DNA of 42,223 bases from Bacteroidales bacterium (GTDB lineage: Bacteria > Bacteroidota > Bacteroidia > Bacteroidales > VadinHA17), in contig PLLX01000077.1 of the NCBI GenBank assembly GCA_003141415.1, positions 7,120 to 49,342 on the forward strand. The letters run 5' to 3'. The notes below the pieces were generated by a model. The model saw nothing but the letters and a program-made list of their open reading frames with translations, did not search any database and was not told where the DNA came from. The position numbers and the translations under genes were made by a program. Positions 1-8,006 of the stretch are shown piece after piece. Positions within the stretch are counted from its first letter, which is position 1. Each line of letters begins with the position of its first letter.

Positions 1-392
1 CCATTAACTTTCATAAGTTCACTTTGCCTTTTTTCTGTTTGTTCTTCAAGTTGCAACTGGGACTTTGACTTTTTTAACTGAGCCTGCAAATCGCCGTCAA
101 AAAGTTTAACCAATAAGGAGCCCTTTTTTGCAAATCCTCCCTCGGACAAATTGATATCAACTACACGGCCAGCAACTTCAGGCATTAATACAGTTTCTTC
201 AAATGGCTTCAATGTCCCCGAAATGGCAATGGTTTGGTCCAATACTGTTGGATTTACAATCACTCCTTCCACCCTGAGACTAACAGCTTGCCTGGTAACT
301 GCAATTTTATTAGTCGGCCCTGAATGGCAGGAACAAAAGAAACCTGAAAATGCGATTATTATAAACAGGTTTACAAATTTTTTCTCGAACAT
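1..392 (-). CDS. RND efflux periplasmic adaptor subunit, N-terminal part (truncated by window edge)
   Basis: Reading leftward from an ATG at 392, 130 codons stay open to the window edge, so only the N-terminus is visible. The product begins with a hydrophobic signal segment containing two Cys residues (FFCSC), which suggests a lipoprotein. A biotinyl-lipoyl-like half follows (SGTLKPFEETVLMPEVAGRV, then GGFAKKGSLLVKLFDGDLQA) and then the start of a Lys/Gln/Glu-rich coiled-coil hairpin. This order is that of the AcrA/MexA membrane fusion family, which links an RND inner-membrane pump to an outer-membrane channel. The pump and channel genes would lie to the left, outside the window. A shorter plus-strand reading frame over the same bases has no family resemblance. 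The family is fairly sure; the substrate cannot be told. Confidence 0.85.
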   Translation of the reverse strand, partial: MFEKKFVNLFIIIAFSGFFCSCHSGPTNKIAVTRQAVSLRVEGVIVNPTVLDQTIAISGTLKPFEETVLMPEVAGRVVDINLSEGGFAKKGSLLVKLFDGDLQAQLKKSKSQLQLEEQTEKRQSELMKVN

Positions 393-618
393 AATTTGTT
401 GTATTGATTAAGTTTGAACATTTAACAGAATGATTTAGAAACACCAGATAATAATAGATTCATAACATATCATTACTAAATTAAATTTTATTTAAAAGGT
501 TAATTAACTGTCAAATGTATTGCTTTTATTAGTATTCTTTGTGTTAAATATTCATAAAAAAGCCAACGTATTATTTCTGAAACAGTGCACAACTACTATG
601 TAATTAATAAAAAGAAAT

Positions 619-626
619 TACTTTTG
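619..626 (+). promoter_or_regulatory. Putative Bacteroidota -7 promoter element (TACTTTTG)
   Basis: TACTTTTG fits the TAnnTTTG consensus and lies 23 bases before the ATG at 650, giving a leader of about 17 nt. I see no clear TTG at the -33 position, so support is the -7 match and its placement. The rest of the 257-base gap between the divergent genes at 392 and 650 shows nothing I recognise. Confidence 0.5.
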
Positions 627-649
627 TTGTAGTTTAAAAAATACTTTAT

Positions 650-1117
650 ATGATCCAACGAATACAATCCATATATCTGTCATTGATAGCAATTATTTCA
701 TTGTTATTTCTTAATGGAAGTTTTTTAGTTTTTGCTGAAAAAGCAGGATCTGTAATAAAAGTCACTTTTGGTGGGATATTTCGAGAGAGTGTTGCCCAGG
801 GTTCGCAACTGATTGAAAAGCTTTTGCCGCTTACTATTATAATTATTCTTATTCCAACAATATCCCTGATTACAATATTCATTTTTAAAAACAGAAAGAT
901 TCAGTTGCGTCTCTCATTAATTTTGATAATAATCATTACTGTGTTTGTAATAGGTTTAATCCATGTTTCACTAAGTATTAATTCAAAGTTTGAAGCAAAA
1001 ATAATTCCAGGGTTTAAACTGATCTTACCATTACTTATCCTAATAATTTCAATTTTAGCTTACAGGGGAATAAAGAAAGATGATCAGCTTGTTAAATCTA
1101 ATGACAGACTGAGGTAG
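650..1117 (+). CDS. DUF4293 family integral membrane protein
   Basis: The 155-residue product starts MIQRIQSIYLSLIAI, the typical opening of the DUF4293 family found in Bacteroidota. Four hydrophobic segments can be drawn: about residues 7-27, 57-78, 86-108 and 122-139. The tail is short and charged (KKDDQLVKSNDRLR), so the protein sits in the inner membrane with small loops. No catalytic motif is visible and the family has no established function. It stands alone, divergent from the efflux adaptor and convergent with pyrI. The two stop codons lie 17 bases apart. Confidence 0.8.
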   Translation: MIQRIQSIYLSLIAIISLLFLNGSFLVFAEKAGSVIKVTFGGIFRESVAQGSQLIEKLLPLTIIIILIPTISLITIFIFKNRKIQLRLSLILIIIITVFVIGLIHVSLSINSKFEAKIIPGFKLILPLLILIISILAYRGIKKDDQLVKSNDRLR

Positions 1118-1134
1118 GGGCCAAAAGAAAGTAA

Positions 1135-1593
1135 CTATATTATCTGCAGATTCTCCTGATTAGTTATTTTTTCACAATAATGACATTTCAATGATACATT
1201 CTTTTTTGAAACCACTTTAAATCTTGTAGTTACAGCTTCAAAGTTTGTTATGCATTTTGGATTCATACACTTCGCAATTCCAACTATGTAATCCGGAACT
1301 TCCACAACTTTTTTCTCAACAACTTCATAGTCTTTGATTATATTTAATTTGGCGTCAGGAGCAACAAGAGCGATTCTGTTAATATCTTCATCTTCGAAAA
1401 AAACGCCGGAGATCTTTATAATAGCTTTTCTTCCAAGTTTTTTGCTCTCAAGATTTGTTCCGAATGTTATCTGATTATCAATACGGTCGAGACCCAGTAT
1501 CTGTATTACTTTGAAGAGGTTACTTGCCGGCACATGATCAATAACTGTTCCATTCTGAATAGCACTGACGCTCATTTGTTTTGCTTCCTTCAT
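1135..1593 (-). CDS. pyrI: Aspartate carbamoyltransferase regulatory subunit
   Basis: The 152-residue product is the allosteric chain of aspartate transcarbamoylase, which binds nucleotide effectors and bridges catalytic trimers. The N-terminal effector-binding domain has the family hallmark SAIQNGTVIDHVPA. The C-terminal zinc domain keeps the four Cys ligands in CMNPKC and CHYC (residues 109, 114, 137 and 140), which hold the contact to the PyrB chain. A GTG at 1596 lies directly before the ATG at 1593; I take the ATG, though either is possible. The gene follows pyrB with a gap of about 10 bases, so the two are surely cotranscribed and translated in matched amounts. Confidence 0.95.
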   Translation of the reverse strand: MKEAKQMSVSAIQNGTVIDHVPASNLFKVIQILGLDRIDNQITFGTNLESKKLGRKAIIKISGVFFEDEDINRIALVAPDAKLNIIKDYEVVEKKVVEVPDYIVGIAKCMNPKCITNFEAVTTRFKVVSKKNVSLKCHYCEKITNQENLQII

Positions 1594-1602
1594 CACTTTG
1601 TT

Positions 1603-2511
1603 TTATTTAATACCTAAAAGTGAACATACAATAGCCTGACGTGTGTATACCCCGTTCAGAGCCTGTTCAAAATAGTAAGCTTTAGGATTGCTATCCACAT
1701 CCTGATGTATCTCATTAACCCTGGGAAGCGGATGTAGTATCCTCATATTGGATTTAGTATTTTTCAACATCGAGTTTCTGAGAACATATACATTTTTAAC
1801 TTTCTCATATTCAATTGGATCGGAAAATCGCTCCTTCTGTACGCGTGTCATATATATTATATCAGCTTTAGATATAATATCGGTAAAATCATTGTGTTCA
1901 TAATACTTAAGGCCAAGGTTGTCGAGGTATAATTTAAATTCGTCAGGCATTTTAAGCTCTTCCGGTGCAATGAAATTGAAAGTTGTGTTCCACCTCGACA
2001 TTGCCATCATCAGAGAGTGAACAGTCCTGCCATATTTTAGATCACCTACCATAAAAATATTCAAATTATCAAGTCTGCCCTGGGTTTTACGGATTGAATA
2101 GAGATCCAGTAAGGTTTGCGTAGGATGCTGATTTGCGCCATCACCGGCATTAATAACCGGAACACTGGCAATCTCACTGGCATATCTTGCACTTCCTTCT
2201 ATAGGATGCCGCATTACGATAAGATCACAATAATTGTTAACTGTCAGGATGGTATCATTTAATGTTTCACCTTTTGATACACTTGAATTGGAAGCATCAG
2301 AAAATCCAACGATCTTCCCGCCTAATCTGCTAATTGCACTTTCAAAACTTAATCTTGTGCGGGTGGAAGGCTCAAAAAATAAAGTTGCTATAACCTTTCC
2401 CTCCAGTAATTTTTGTGTAGGTTCTTTTTCGAATTCTTCAGTCAGATCGAGAATCCTGAGGATTTCTTCTGTCGAAAAATCATCTATCGATACTAAGCTT
2501 CTGTTTTTCAT
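1603..2511 (-). CDS. pyrB: Aspartate carbamoyltransferase catalytic subunit
   Basis: The 302-residue product condenses carbamoyl phosphate with aspartate in the committed step of de novo pyrimidine synthesis in the cytoplasm. The carbamoyl-phosphate site STRTR is at residues 49-53, the HPTQ motif at 129-132, and the aspartate-loop motif HPLPR at 260-264. The length is normal for a catalytic chain of the class that pairs with PyrI. The start is an ATG at 2511. The gene leads a two-gene operon with pyrI. A good -7 element lies about 40 bases upstream at 2550-2557. No attenuator-like hairpin is visible in the short leader. Confidence 0.97.
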   Translation of the reverse strand: MKNRSLVSIDDFSTEEILRILDLTEEFEKEPTQKLLEGKVIATLFFEPSTRTRLSFESAISRLGGKIVGFSDASNSSVSKGETLNDTILTVNNYCDLIVMRHPIEGSARYASEIASVPVINAGDGANQHPTQTLLDLYSIRKTQGRLDNLNIFMVGDLKYGRTVHSLMMAMSRWNTTFNFIAPEELKMPDEFKLYLDNLGLKYYEHNDFTDIISKADIIYMTRVQKERFSDPIEYEKVKNVYVLRNSMLKNTKSNMRILHPLPRVNEIHQDVDSNPKAYYFEQALNGVYTRQAIVCSLLGIK

Positions 2512-2549
2512 TAATATGGCATATTAAATGCACATGTATGGTCAGGTAT

Positions 2550-2557
2550 CAAATTTA
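2550..2557 (-). promoter_or_regulatory. Putative -7 promoter element of pyrBI
   Basis: On the minus strand this reads TAAATTTG, an exact TAnnTTTG match. It lies 38 bases before the pyrB ATG and predicts a leader of about 30 nt. The -33 region has no clean TTTG, so strength is uncertain. Confidence 0.5.
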
Positions 2558-2624
2558 ATCAAGAATTGTCTTAACACCGATTAATGTTAATAATTAATTT
2601 AAAACTTTTAATTGGAATAATTCC

Positions 2625-3236
2625 CTAACGGGTTTCAATATACCGATATTTCAGACCATCAATCCGTGAAAGTTGGTTAAGTACCTTTTCTTTAACCGAT
2701 ACTCTGAAATTTAATAAGATACGGCATTCCAGATCGAATGATTGTTGTGATTGTCCAAGGTTTTCTTCTTTTAGGATCCTCATAACATCGTTCATAGAGA
2801 TATATGGATATGTGATTTCATAATACTCATGTACAGTCATCTCTGTAAGTTCGGCATTTTGTATTGAAGAGGCAGCCGCTGTCCTGTAGGCATTTATTAA
2901 TCCGCTGACGCCCAGTAAGGTGCCTCCAAAATACCTGCTGACTACAATAATAATGTTGGTCAAACCATATGAATTTATCTGACCCAGAATTGGTCTACCT
3001 GCTGTGCCTGATGGTTCTCCGTCATCATTCACTCTCCAAATAATTCGTTCGTGCCCAATCATATAGGCATAACAATGATGTTTTGCTTCATAGTGTTCTT
3101 TTCTGATTTTATCAATTATCGCCTTAATTTCTTGCTGATCGGAAACGGGAACCGCAAAAGAAACAAACCTGCTCCCTTTTTCTTTATATATTCCCTGCGA
3201 GGATGAGATTATTGTTTTATATGTATCAGAATTCAT
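2625..3236 (-). CDS. YigZ/IMPACT family protein
   Basis: The 203-residue product has the N-terminal IMPACT (UPF0029) fold with the conserved stretch NDDGEPSGTAGRPIL near residue 75 and VVSRYFGGTLLG near residue 100. A C-terminal DUF1949-type alpha/beta domain covers about residues 138-200. Bacterial members such as E. coli YigZ are small cytoplasmic proteins linked by structure to nucleic-acid or ribosome binding; their exact role is unsettled. The ATG at 3236 is the natural start. It lies upstream of pyrB on the same strand, separated by 113 bases holding the pyrB promoter, so it is probably its own unit. Confidence 0.9.
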   Translation of the reverse strand: MNSDTYKTIISSSQGIYKEKGSRFVSFAVPVSDQQEIKAIIDKIRKEHYEAKHHCYAYMIGHERIIWRVNDDGEPSGTAGRPILGQINSYGLTNIIIVVSRYFGGTLLGVSGLINAYRTAAASSIQNAELTEMTVHEYYEITYPYISMNDVMRILKEENLGQSQQSFDLECRILLNFRVSVKEKVLNQLSRIDGLKYRYIETR

Positions 3237-3368
3237 TGCTGAAAATTAATACTTTTACCCGGACTTTATTATTCTATGTACTGATCTTTTTATAACGTTC
3301 CAGTTGTTTCTCATCTGAATTCGCCACACTGGTTAATGGTTATTTGCTAAAACAGAAAAGATATTTCC

Positions 3369-3434
3369 AGCAGATTTCGCTGATCTGCGCAGATCAAATG
3401 GACCAATCTGCGAAAATCTACGGGATCAGCGGGT
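3369..3434. repeat. Palindromic intergenic repeat of the CGCAGATT type
   Basis: The segment contains GCTGATCTGCGCAGATC, then AATCTGCGAAAATCTACG and GATCAGCGGG. The right half read backwards (CCCGCTGATC, CGCAGATT) mirrors the left half, so it forms an imperfect inverted repeat of about 66 bases. From memory, similar CGCAGATT/AATCTGCG palindromes are scattered between genes in many Bacteroidota genomes. It sits immediately before the promoter of the GroES-like gene. Confidence 0.6.
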
Positions 3435-3452
3435 AAAAGAATAAAAAAATAA

Positions 3453-3460
3453 TACTTTTG
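3453..3460 (+). promoter_or_regulatory. Putative -7 promoter element (TACTTTTG)
   Basis: An exact TAnnTTTG match 19 bases before the ATG at 3479. It predicts a very short leader for the GroES-like/receiver pair. No clear -33 TTG is present. Confidence 0.5.
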
Positions 3461-3478
3461 TTATGAATTGAATAGTAT

Positions 3479-3862
3479 ATGAGTGTATTATTAGATGAAA
3501 AGGATCTTCACAAGCTGATTGTCATTGGTGACAGAATACTTATTAAGCCAAAAATTCCTCAGTCAAAGACAAGAAGCGGATTGCTGCTTCCTCCGGGTGT
3601 AAACGAAAATGAAAAGGTTCAAATCGGTTATGTAGTTAAAGTTGGTCCCGGGTACCCGATACCTTCTGTAAATGATAATGATGAACCCTGGAAAAACAGT
3701 TCTGATGAACCAAAATATGTTCCCCTTCAGCCAAAAGAGGGAGACCAGGCTGTATATCTTCAGAATAGCGCTATAGAGATAGAATTCAATAAGGAAAAGT
3801 ATATAGTAGTTCCACACTCTGCAATATTACTTCTTCTTAGAGATGACGGACTTTTTGAATAA
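3479..3862 (+). CDS. GroES-like (Cpn10 fold) protein
   Basis: The 127-residue product resembles chaperonin-10: VIGDRILIKPKIPQSKTRSG, the mobile-loop-like LLLPPGVNENEKVQIGYVVKVGPG, and the end IEFNKEKYIVVPHSAILLLL. It is about 30 residues longer than canonical GroES. The extra length comes from an N-terminal extension and a polar insertion rich in Asn, Asp, Glu and Pro in the middle (about residues 60-85). No groEL follows it, so it is unlikely to be the housekeeping co-chaperonin. It may be the divergent stand-alone paralogue seen in this phylum. The next gene, a receiver protein, begins 11 bases after its stop, suggesting an operon. The fold assignment is good; the role is unknown. Confidence 0.8.
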   Translation: MSVLLDEKDLHKLIVIGDRILIKPKIPQSKTRSGLLLPPGVNENEKVQIGYVVKVGPGYPIPSVNDNDEPWKNSSDEPKYVPLQPKEGDQAVYLQNSAIEIEFNKEKYIVVPHSAILLLLRDDGLFE

Positions 3863-3873
3863 TATTATCAGAT

Positions 3874-4260
3874 ATGGGAAATGGGTATTTAACTGGAAAA
3901 AAGGTTTTAATTGTAGAGGACGACTTGTCTAGCAGATTATATCTAAATAAAATACTTGAAAAGGCTGGCGTAATTATCCTGAATGCCGGGGATGGTCTGG
4001 AGGCAGTAAAGGTTGCCTCAAATAATCCTGATATTGATATTATTTTGATGGACCTACAGCTGCCAATAATGGATGGTTATTCAGCCCTGAGTAAAATCAG
4101 GGAGGTCAGGAATAATGTTATCGTAATAGCTCAAACAGCCTATAGCCTTATGGGTGATAAAGAGAAAATCCTTAATTCCGGATTTAATGATTATATTATT
4201 AAGCCGATTCTCTCGCAAAACCTGATAGATAAATTAATAACAAACCTTAAACGGGATTAA
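3874..4260 (+). CDS. Stand-alone response regulator receiver domain protein
   Basis: The 128 residues are a single CheY-type receiver and nothing else. The acidic pair is D16-D17, the phosphoacceptor D60 in MDLQLPIMDG, the switch Thr T88 and the conserved Lys K110 in the IKP motif, so it should be phosphorylatable. There is no DNA-binding or enzymatic output domain. It therefore acts by protein contact, as a phosphorelay intermediate or a DivK/CheY-like switch. It follows the GroES-like gene by 11 bases. No histidine kinase adjoins it; the nearest in the window is at 10029-10790. Confidence 0.92.
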   Translation: MGNGYLTGKKVLIVEDDLSSRLYLNKILEKAGVIILNAGDGLEAVKVASNNPDIDIILMDLQLPIMDGYSALSKIREVRNNVIVIAQTAYSLMGDKEKILNSGFNDYIIKPILSQNLIDKLITNLKRD

Positions 4261-4288
4261 GCATTTTTCAGAGTAGTATGAATTTAAT

Positions 4289-5464
4289 TTACTCTGTGTA
4301 AACTGAAATTTGTTGGAATTCCTTTCTGAATTCTTCAATTTCATTTGCCCATCTTTCTTTCTCAGCTTTGATATTATTTCTTGAAATTAGTGATTCCCTC
4401 ATTCCCGAATCACCTGAAAGAATATCAAATGGCATCAGGTTATTTTCATATTCGTATGGTGGAAGCTTGAATCTGAGAGCATCAGGTTTGGATGTTTCAA
4501 TTATAGCAGCAAAGATTTCCAAAGCAGTACATACAGGTTTAAAAAGGTCGATATCAGTAATATGTATCTGCAGACCATAGCAAAGTTCTCCGCAGAATTT
4601 ATGGAATGTTGGAATGAAATTGTGAGGCCTGAATACACATCCTTTAATATGTTGTGCATCAAGATTCCATTTTAATTTTTCAGGATCAATAAAAGGGGCT
4701 CCAAAAAGTTCAAATGGTATCGTGGTACCTCTGCCTTCGGAAAGGTTAAGTGCTTCAATAAGAACAGTCCCGGGGTAAACAAGTGCTGTTTGAACCGTTG
4801 GTATATTTGGCGATGGCAAAACCCAGGGTAGGCCGGTGTCACTAAATAATAAAGTCCTATTCCAGTTTTTCATCCTCACAACATTCAGGTCGCAAAGCGG
4901 GTAATATTTTTCTTTGATCCATATTGCCATTTCCCCGATTGTCATTCGATGGCATAAGGGAATTGATGCACCTCCTACGAATGTAAAATATTCTTTTTTC
5001 AGTACGGGACCATCAAATGGAAGCCTGCTTATCGGATTTGGCCTGTCAAATAACCACACAGGGATACCTGCTTCTGTACACGCTTCCATGCATAATTTAA
5101 CTGTCCAGATATATGTATACAAACGGGCTCCAACATCCTGGAGATCAATTAAAAATATGTCAATTCCATTTAGCATTTCAGGAGTTGGTTTACGATACTT
5201 CCCATAAAGGCTGTAAATGGGAATATTATAAACCGGATGCCTCTGGCTTTGCCATTCAATCATATTATCCTGGGTCTGCCCATGAATACCATGCTGTGGA
5301 CCGAAGAGAGCAGCTAATTTGCAGTCCTTCCTCCTGAAAAAGATTTCGGATATATGTATATAGTCCCTTGTAACACTTGGAGCGTGACATAAAATTCCAA
5401 TGTTTTTCCCTTTAAGTTTCGCAGGAAACTCATTCAAAATAGATTCGAGTCCGGTAATTACCAT
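4289..5464 (-). CDS. DUF1343 family protein, NamZ-type exo-beta-N-acetylmuramidase
   Basis: The 391-residue product carries the signature blocks of DUF1343: LFGPQHGIHGQTQDNM near residue 54, DLQDVGARLYTYIWT near 107, FDRPNPISR near 140 and LSEGRGTT near 242. The characterised member, NamZ of Bacillus subtilis, removes terminal MurNAc from peptidoglycan fragments, so a cell-wall recycling role is likely. Many relatives are exported, but this one begins directly with soluble sequence and shows no signal peptide or lipobox from its ATG at 5464. It would therefore work in the cytoplasm on imported fragments. It stands as a single gene. Confidence 0.85.
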   Translation of the reverse strand: MVITGLESILNEFPAKLKGKNIGILCHAPSVTRDYIHISEIFFRRKDCKLAALFGPQHGIHGQTQDNMIEWQSQRHPVYNIPIYSLYGKYRKPTPEMLNGIDIFLIDLQDVGARLYTYIWTVKLCMEACTEAGIPVWLFDRPNPISRLPFDGPVLKKEYFTFVGGASIPLCHRMTIGEMAIWIKEKYYPLCDLNVVRMKNWNRTLLFSDTGLPWVLPSPNIPTVQTALVYPGTVLIEALNLSEGRGTTIPFELFGAPFIDPEKLKWNLDAQHIKGCVFRPHNFIPTFHKFCGELCYGLQIHITDIDLFKPVCTALEIFAAIIETSKPDALRFKLPPYEYENNLMPFDILSGDSGMRESLISRNNIKAEKERWANEIEEFRKEFQQISVYTE

Positions 5465-5552
5465 CTGTCTGTTTTTATGAGCAAATATATGCTTAACAGA
5501 CTTAAATGATCAATAACCTACATCATATTAATTAAAAATGATTATTCTTTCA

Positions 5553-5560
5553 TAAGTTTG
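5553..5560 (+). promoter_or_regulatory. Putative -7 promoter element (TAAGTTTG) deciding the nucleotidase start
   Basis: TAAGTTTG is an exact TAnnTTTG match. Its final TTG is also the first possible start codon of the following frame. If this is the promoter, RNA begins near 5567 and only the ATG at 5582 can be used. Confidence 0.5.
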
Positions 5561-5581
5561 GGCATTAAAAATATTTTTAAT

Positions 5582-7351
5582 ATGGTAAAAAGATCGGTTA
5601 GCTGCCTGACTATTAAATTACTCTTCTTATTACTTATGGTTTCATGTACAGGAACAGGTAAAAAGAGTATAAGTATAATTGAGACTACAGATGTGCATGG
5701 AGTTATACTTCCGTATGATTTTATTGAAAATGAAAAGCTTAACGTTTCGATGGCTTCTTCTTTTGATTATATTAAGCAAATAAGGAAGAAAAAAGACGCA
5801 ACCCTGCTTCTCGATAACGGAGATAATCTCCAGGGACAACCCGAAGTATATTATTATAATTTTATTGATACAGTGCAACCCCATTTTGTAGCTGAAGCAA
5901 TGAATTATATGGGATATGATGCAGGCACGGTTGGGAACCATGATATAGAAGCCGGCCATGCAGTTTACGACAAGTTAGTAAAAGAATATAAGTTCCCTTT
6001 GCTGGCTGCCAATGCAGTTGATATCAAAACAGGTAATCCATATTTTAAACCTTATATAATCATTGAAAAAGATGGTGTTAAGATTGCTGTTTTTGGTCTT
6101 GTTACACCTGCAATTCCAAATTGGCTACCACAGGAACTATATTCCGGTATCGAATTTAAAGATATGGTTGAAACAGCTAGAAAATGGATGCCTGTTATTT
6201 TAAATGAAAAGCCCGATCTGGTTGTGGGACTATTTCATTCAGGGTGGGACAGATCTGACGGAAAATTACAACATACGTTTAATCTAAATGAAAATGGCTC
6301 TGCTGCCGTTGCTTACAATGTTCCAGGATTTGATATTATTTTTAATGGTCATGACCATAAAGTGGCAAATGAAAAATTTATAAATTCAGCAGGTGACACT
6401 GTGTTGATTCTCAATGGTGGAAGCAGGTCGGAAAAACTGGCGGAAGCAGATATAACATTTAATCCAAAAAAGATTTTAGGAAAACGACGGATGAAAATTT
6501 CTGGCCAGATTATAAATGTTGCTGATTTTAAGCCTGATCCTGAATTCATTACCAGGTTCACACCACAATATGAAATAATTGATGAATATGTAAAGAGAGT
6601 TATTGGCAGTTCATCATCAACTATCACATCAAGAGATGCTTACTTTGGTCCCTCAGCTTTCGTTGACATGATTCATACAATCCAGCTTGAAATAACTGGA
6701 GCAGATATTTCATTTGCTGCACCACTTTCATTTGATGTTCAGATAAACAAAGGTCCGATAACAGTAGGAGATATGTTTAAACTGTACAGATTTGAAAATA
6801 TGCTATACACAATGTCTCTGTCCGGTGATGAAGTTCAGAAATATCTTGAGTACTCATATTCAGAATGGCTCAATACAATGAAAGGTCCGACTGATTTATT
6901 ACTCAAATTTCGCACCGCGAAAGATGGGAAACCAACTTTAACAAATAACAAAGCATGGCTAAAAAACCAATCGTACAATTTCGATTCTGCAGCAGGGATT
7001 AATTATATAGTTGATGTTAGCAAACCAGAGGGTGCAAGAATTGAGATTAAAGGTTTTACTGATGGCAGACCTTTTGAAAAAAATAAAATGTATAAAGTGG
7101 CCGTTAACTCTTATCGTGGAAACGGTGGAGGCGGACATTTTACTGAAGGTGCCGGAATACCAAAAGATGAACTCAGAAAAAGACTAATTTCCTCTACAGA
7201 TCGTGATTTGAGGTATTATTTATTAAAATCAATTGAAGCAAAAAGAACAATCAATCCTGTACCTTTGAATAACTGGAAGATTATTCCTGAAAAATGGGTA
7301 AAAACGGCTATTACTTCTGAATATGACCTGCTATTCGGAATAAATAAATAG
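5582..7351 (+). CDS. 5'-nucleotidase / UshA-type metallophosphoesterase, lipoprotein
   Basis: From the ATG at 5582 the product has 589 residues. It starts with a lipoprotein signal ending LLLMVSC. The calcineurin-like domain shows the metal-binding blocks ETTDVHG, DNGDNLQG, GNHDIE, GLFHSGWD and FNGHDHK. The C-terminal 5'-nucleotidase domain shows GADISFAAPLSF, FENMLYTMSLSG and the substrate-pocket NSYRGNGGGGHF. Such enzymes hydrolyse nucleotides or UDP-sugars outside the cytoplasm to salvage nucleosides and phosphate. The frame could open at a TTG at 5558, but that codon lies in a promoter match and would add residues before an otherwise normal signal peptide. queE follows after 18 bases and may be cotranscribed. 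Confidence 0.92.
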   Translation: MVKRSVSCLTIKLLFLLLMVSCTGTGKKSISIIETTDVHGVILPYDFIENEKLNVSMASSFDYIKQIRKKKDATLLLDNGDNLQGQPEVYYYNFIDTVQPHFVAEAMNYMGYDAGTVGNHDIEAGHAVYDKLVKEYKFPLLAANAVDIKTGNPYFKPYIIIEKDGVKIAVFGLVTPAIPNWLPQELYSGIEFKDMVETARKWMPVILNEKPDLVVGLFHSGWDRSDGKLQHTFNLNENGSAAVAYNVPGFDIIFNGHDHKVANEKFINSAGDTVLILNGGSRSEKLAEADITFNPKKILGKRRMKISGQIINVADFKPDPEFITRFTPQYEIIDEYVKRVIGSSSSTITSRDAYFGPSAFVDMIHTIQLEITGADISFAAPLSFDVQINKGPITVGDMFKLYRFENMLYTMSLSGDEVQKYLEYSYSEWLNTMKGPTDLLLKFRTAKDGKPTLTNNKAWLKNQSYNFDSAAGINYIVDVSKPEGARIEIKGFTDGRPFEKNKMYKVAVNSYRGNGGGGHFTEGAGIPKDELRKRLISSTDRDLRYYLLKSIEAKRTINPVPLNNWKIIPEKWVKTAITSEYDLLFGINK

Positions 7352-7369
7352 ATTAGAAATATTAAAAAA

Positions 7370-7999
7370 GTGGAAAAGCAATCGGATTTAATATCAGATG
7401 GAGCCAGACTTCCGGTAGTAGAGGAGTTTTTTTCTTTGCAGGGAGAAGGTTATCACACAGGAAAAGCAGCATACTTTATCAGATTAGGAGGATGCGACAT
7501 TGGCTGTAACTGGTGTGATTCACGTTTTTCCTGGAACCCGAATTTACACCCAACAGTTGAAACAAAAGCTATAATCGATCGTGTTATTGAATCAGGCGCA
7601 GATTCGGTGGTAGTTACCGGTGGCGAACCGCTTATGTGGACGCTAGATATCTTATGTAATGGATTAAAAAACAAAAATATCAGTACATTTATAGAAACTT
7701 CAGGAGCATATCCATTAAGCGGAAGATGGGACTGGATTTGCCTTTCACCGAAAAGAAACATGCCCCCGGTCACTGAAATATGTAAAGTAGCTGATGAATT
7801 AAAAGTAATAGTCCAGAATGAAAATGATTTTGAATGGGCAGAAAAGTATCATGGAATGGTCAGTGGTGAATGCAGATTATATCTTCAACCTGAGTGGAGC
7901 AGATTTGAATCCATTATTCCTGAAATAGTTGAATATATCAAGAAGAATCCAACCTGGAGAATTTCACTTCAGGCTCATAAATATATGCATATTCCATGA
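7370..7999 (+). CDS. queE: 7-carboxy-7-deazaguanine synthase (radical SAM)
   Basis: The 209-residue product uses S-adenosylmethionine and a 4Fe-4S cluster to convert 6-carboxytetrahydropterin to 7-carboxy-7-deazaguanine, a step in queuosine precursor synthesis. The cluster motif is C42-x3-C46-x2-C49 in GGCDIGCNWCD. The substrate-end block LPVVEEFFSLQGEGYHTGKA precedes it, SVVVTGGEPLMW follows, and the family ending SLQAHKYMHIP is complete. The start is a GTG at 7370; no in-frame ATG precedes the conserved LPVVEEF block. It lies 18 bases after the nucleotidase and 7 bases before the next gene. No other queuosine genes are in the window. Confidence 0.95.
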   Translation: MEKQSDLISDGARLPVVEEFFSLQGEGYHTGKAAYFIRLGGCDIGCNWCDSRFSWNPNLHPTVETKAIIDRVIESGADSVVVTGGEPLMWTLDILCNGLKNKNISTFIETSGAYPLSGRWDWICLSPKRNMPPVTEICKVADELKVIVQNENDFEWAEKYHGMVSGECRLYLQPEWSRFESIIPEIVEYIKKNPTWRISLQAHKYMHIP

Positions 8000-8006
8000 T
8001 TCGGGT

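Noticed and set aside
151-411. Plus-strand frame of 86 codons at the left edge
   Set aside because: It is the antisense shadow of the efflux adaptor gene, which shows clear family motifs on the minus strand.
4269-4296. CAGAGTA / TACTCTG inverted repeat between the receiver gene and the NamZ-type gene
   Set aside because: Long 14-base loop, no T run on either strand, and it overlaps coding sequence; too weak to call a terminator.
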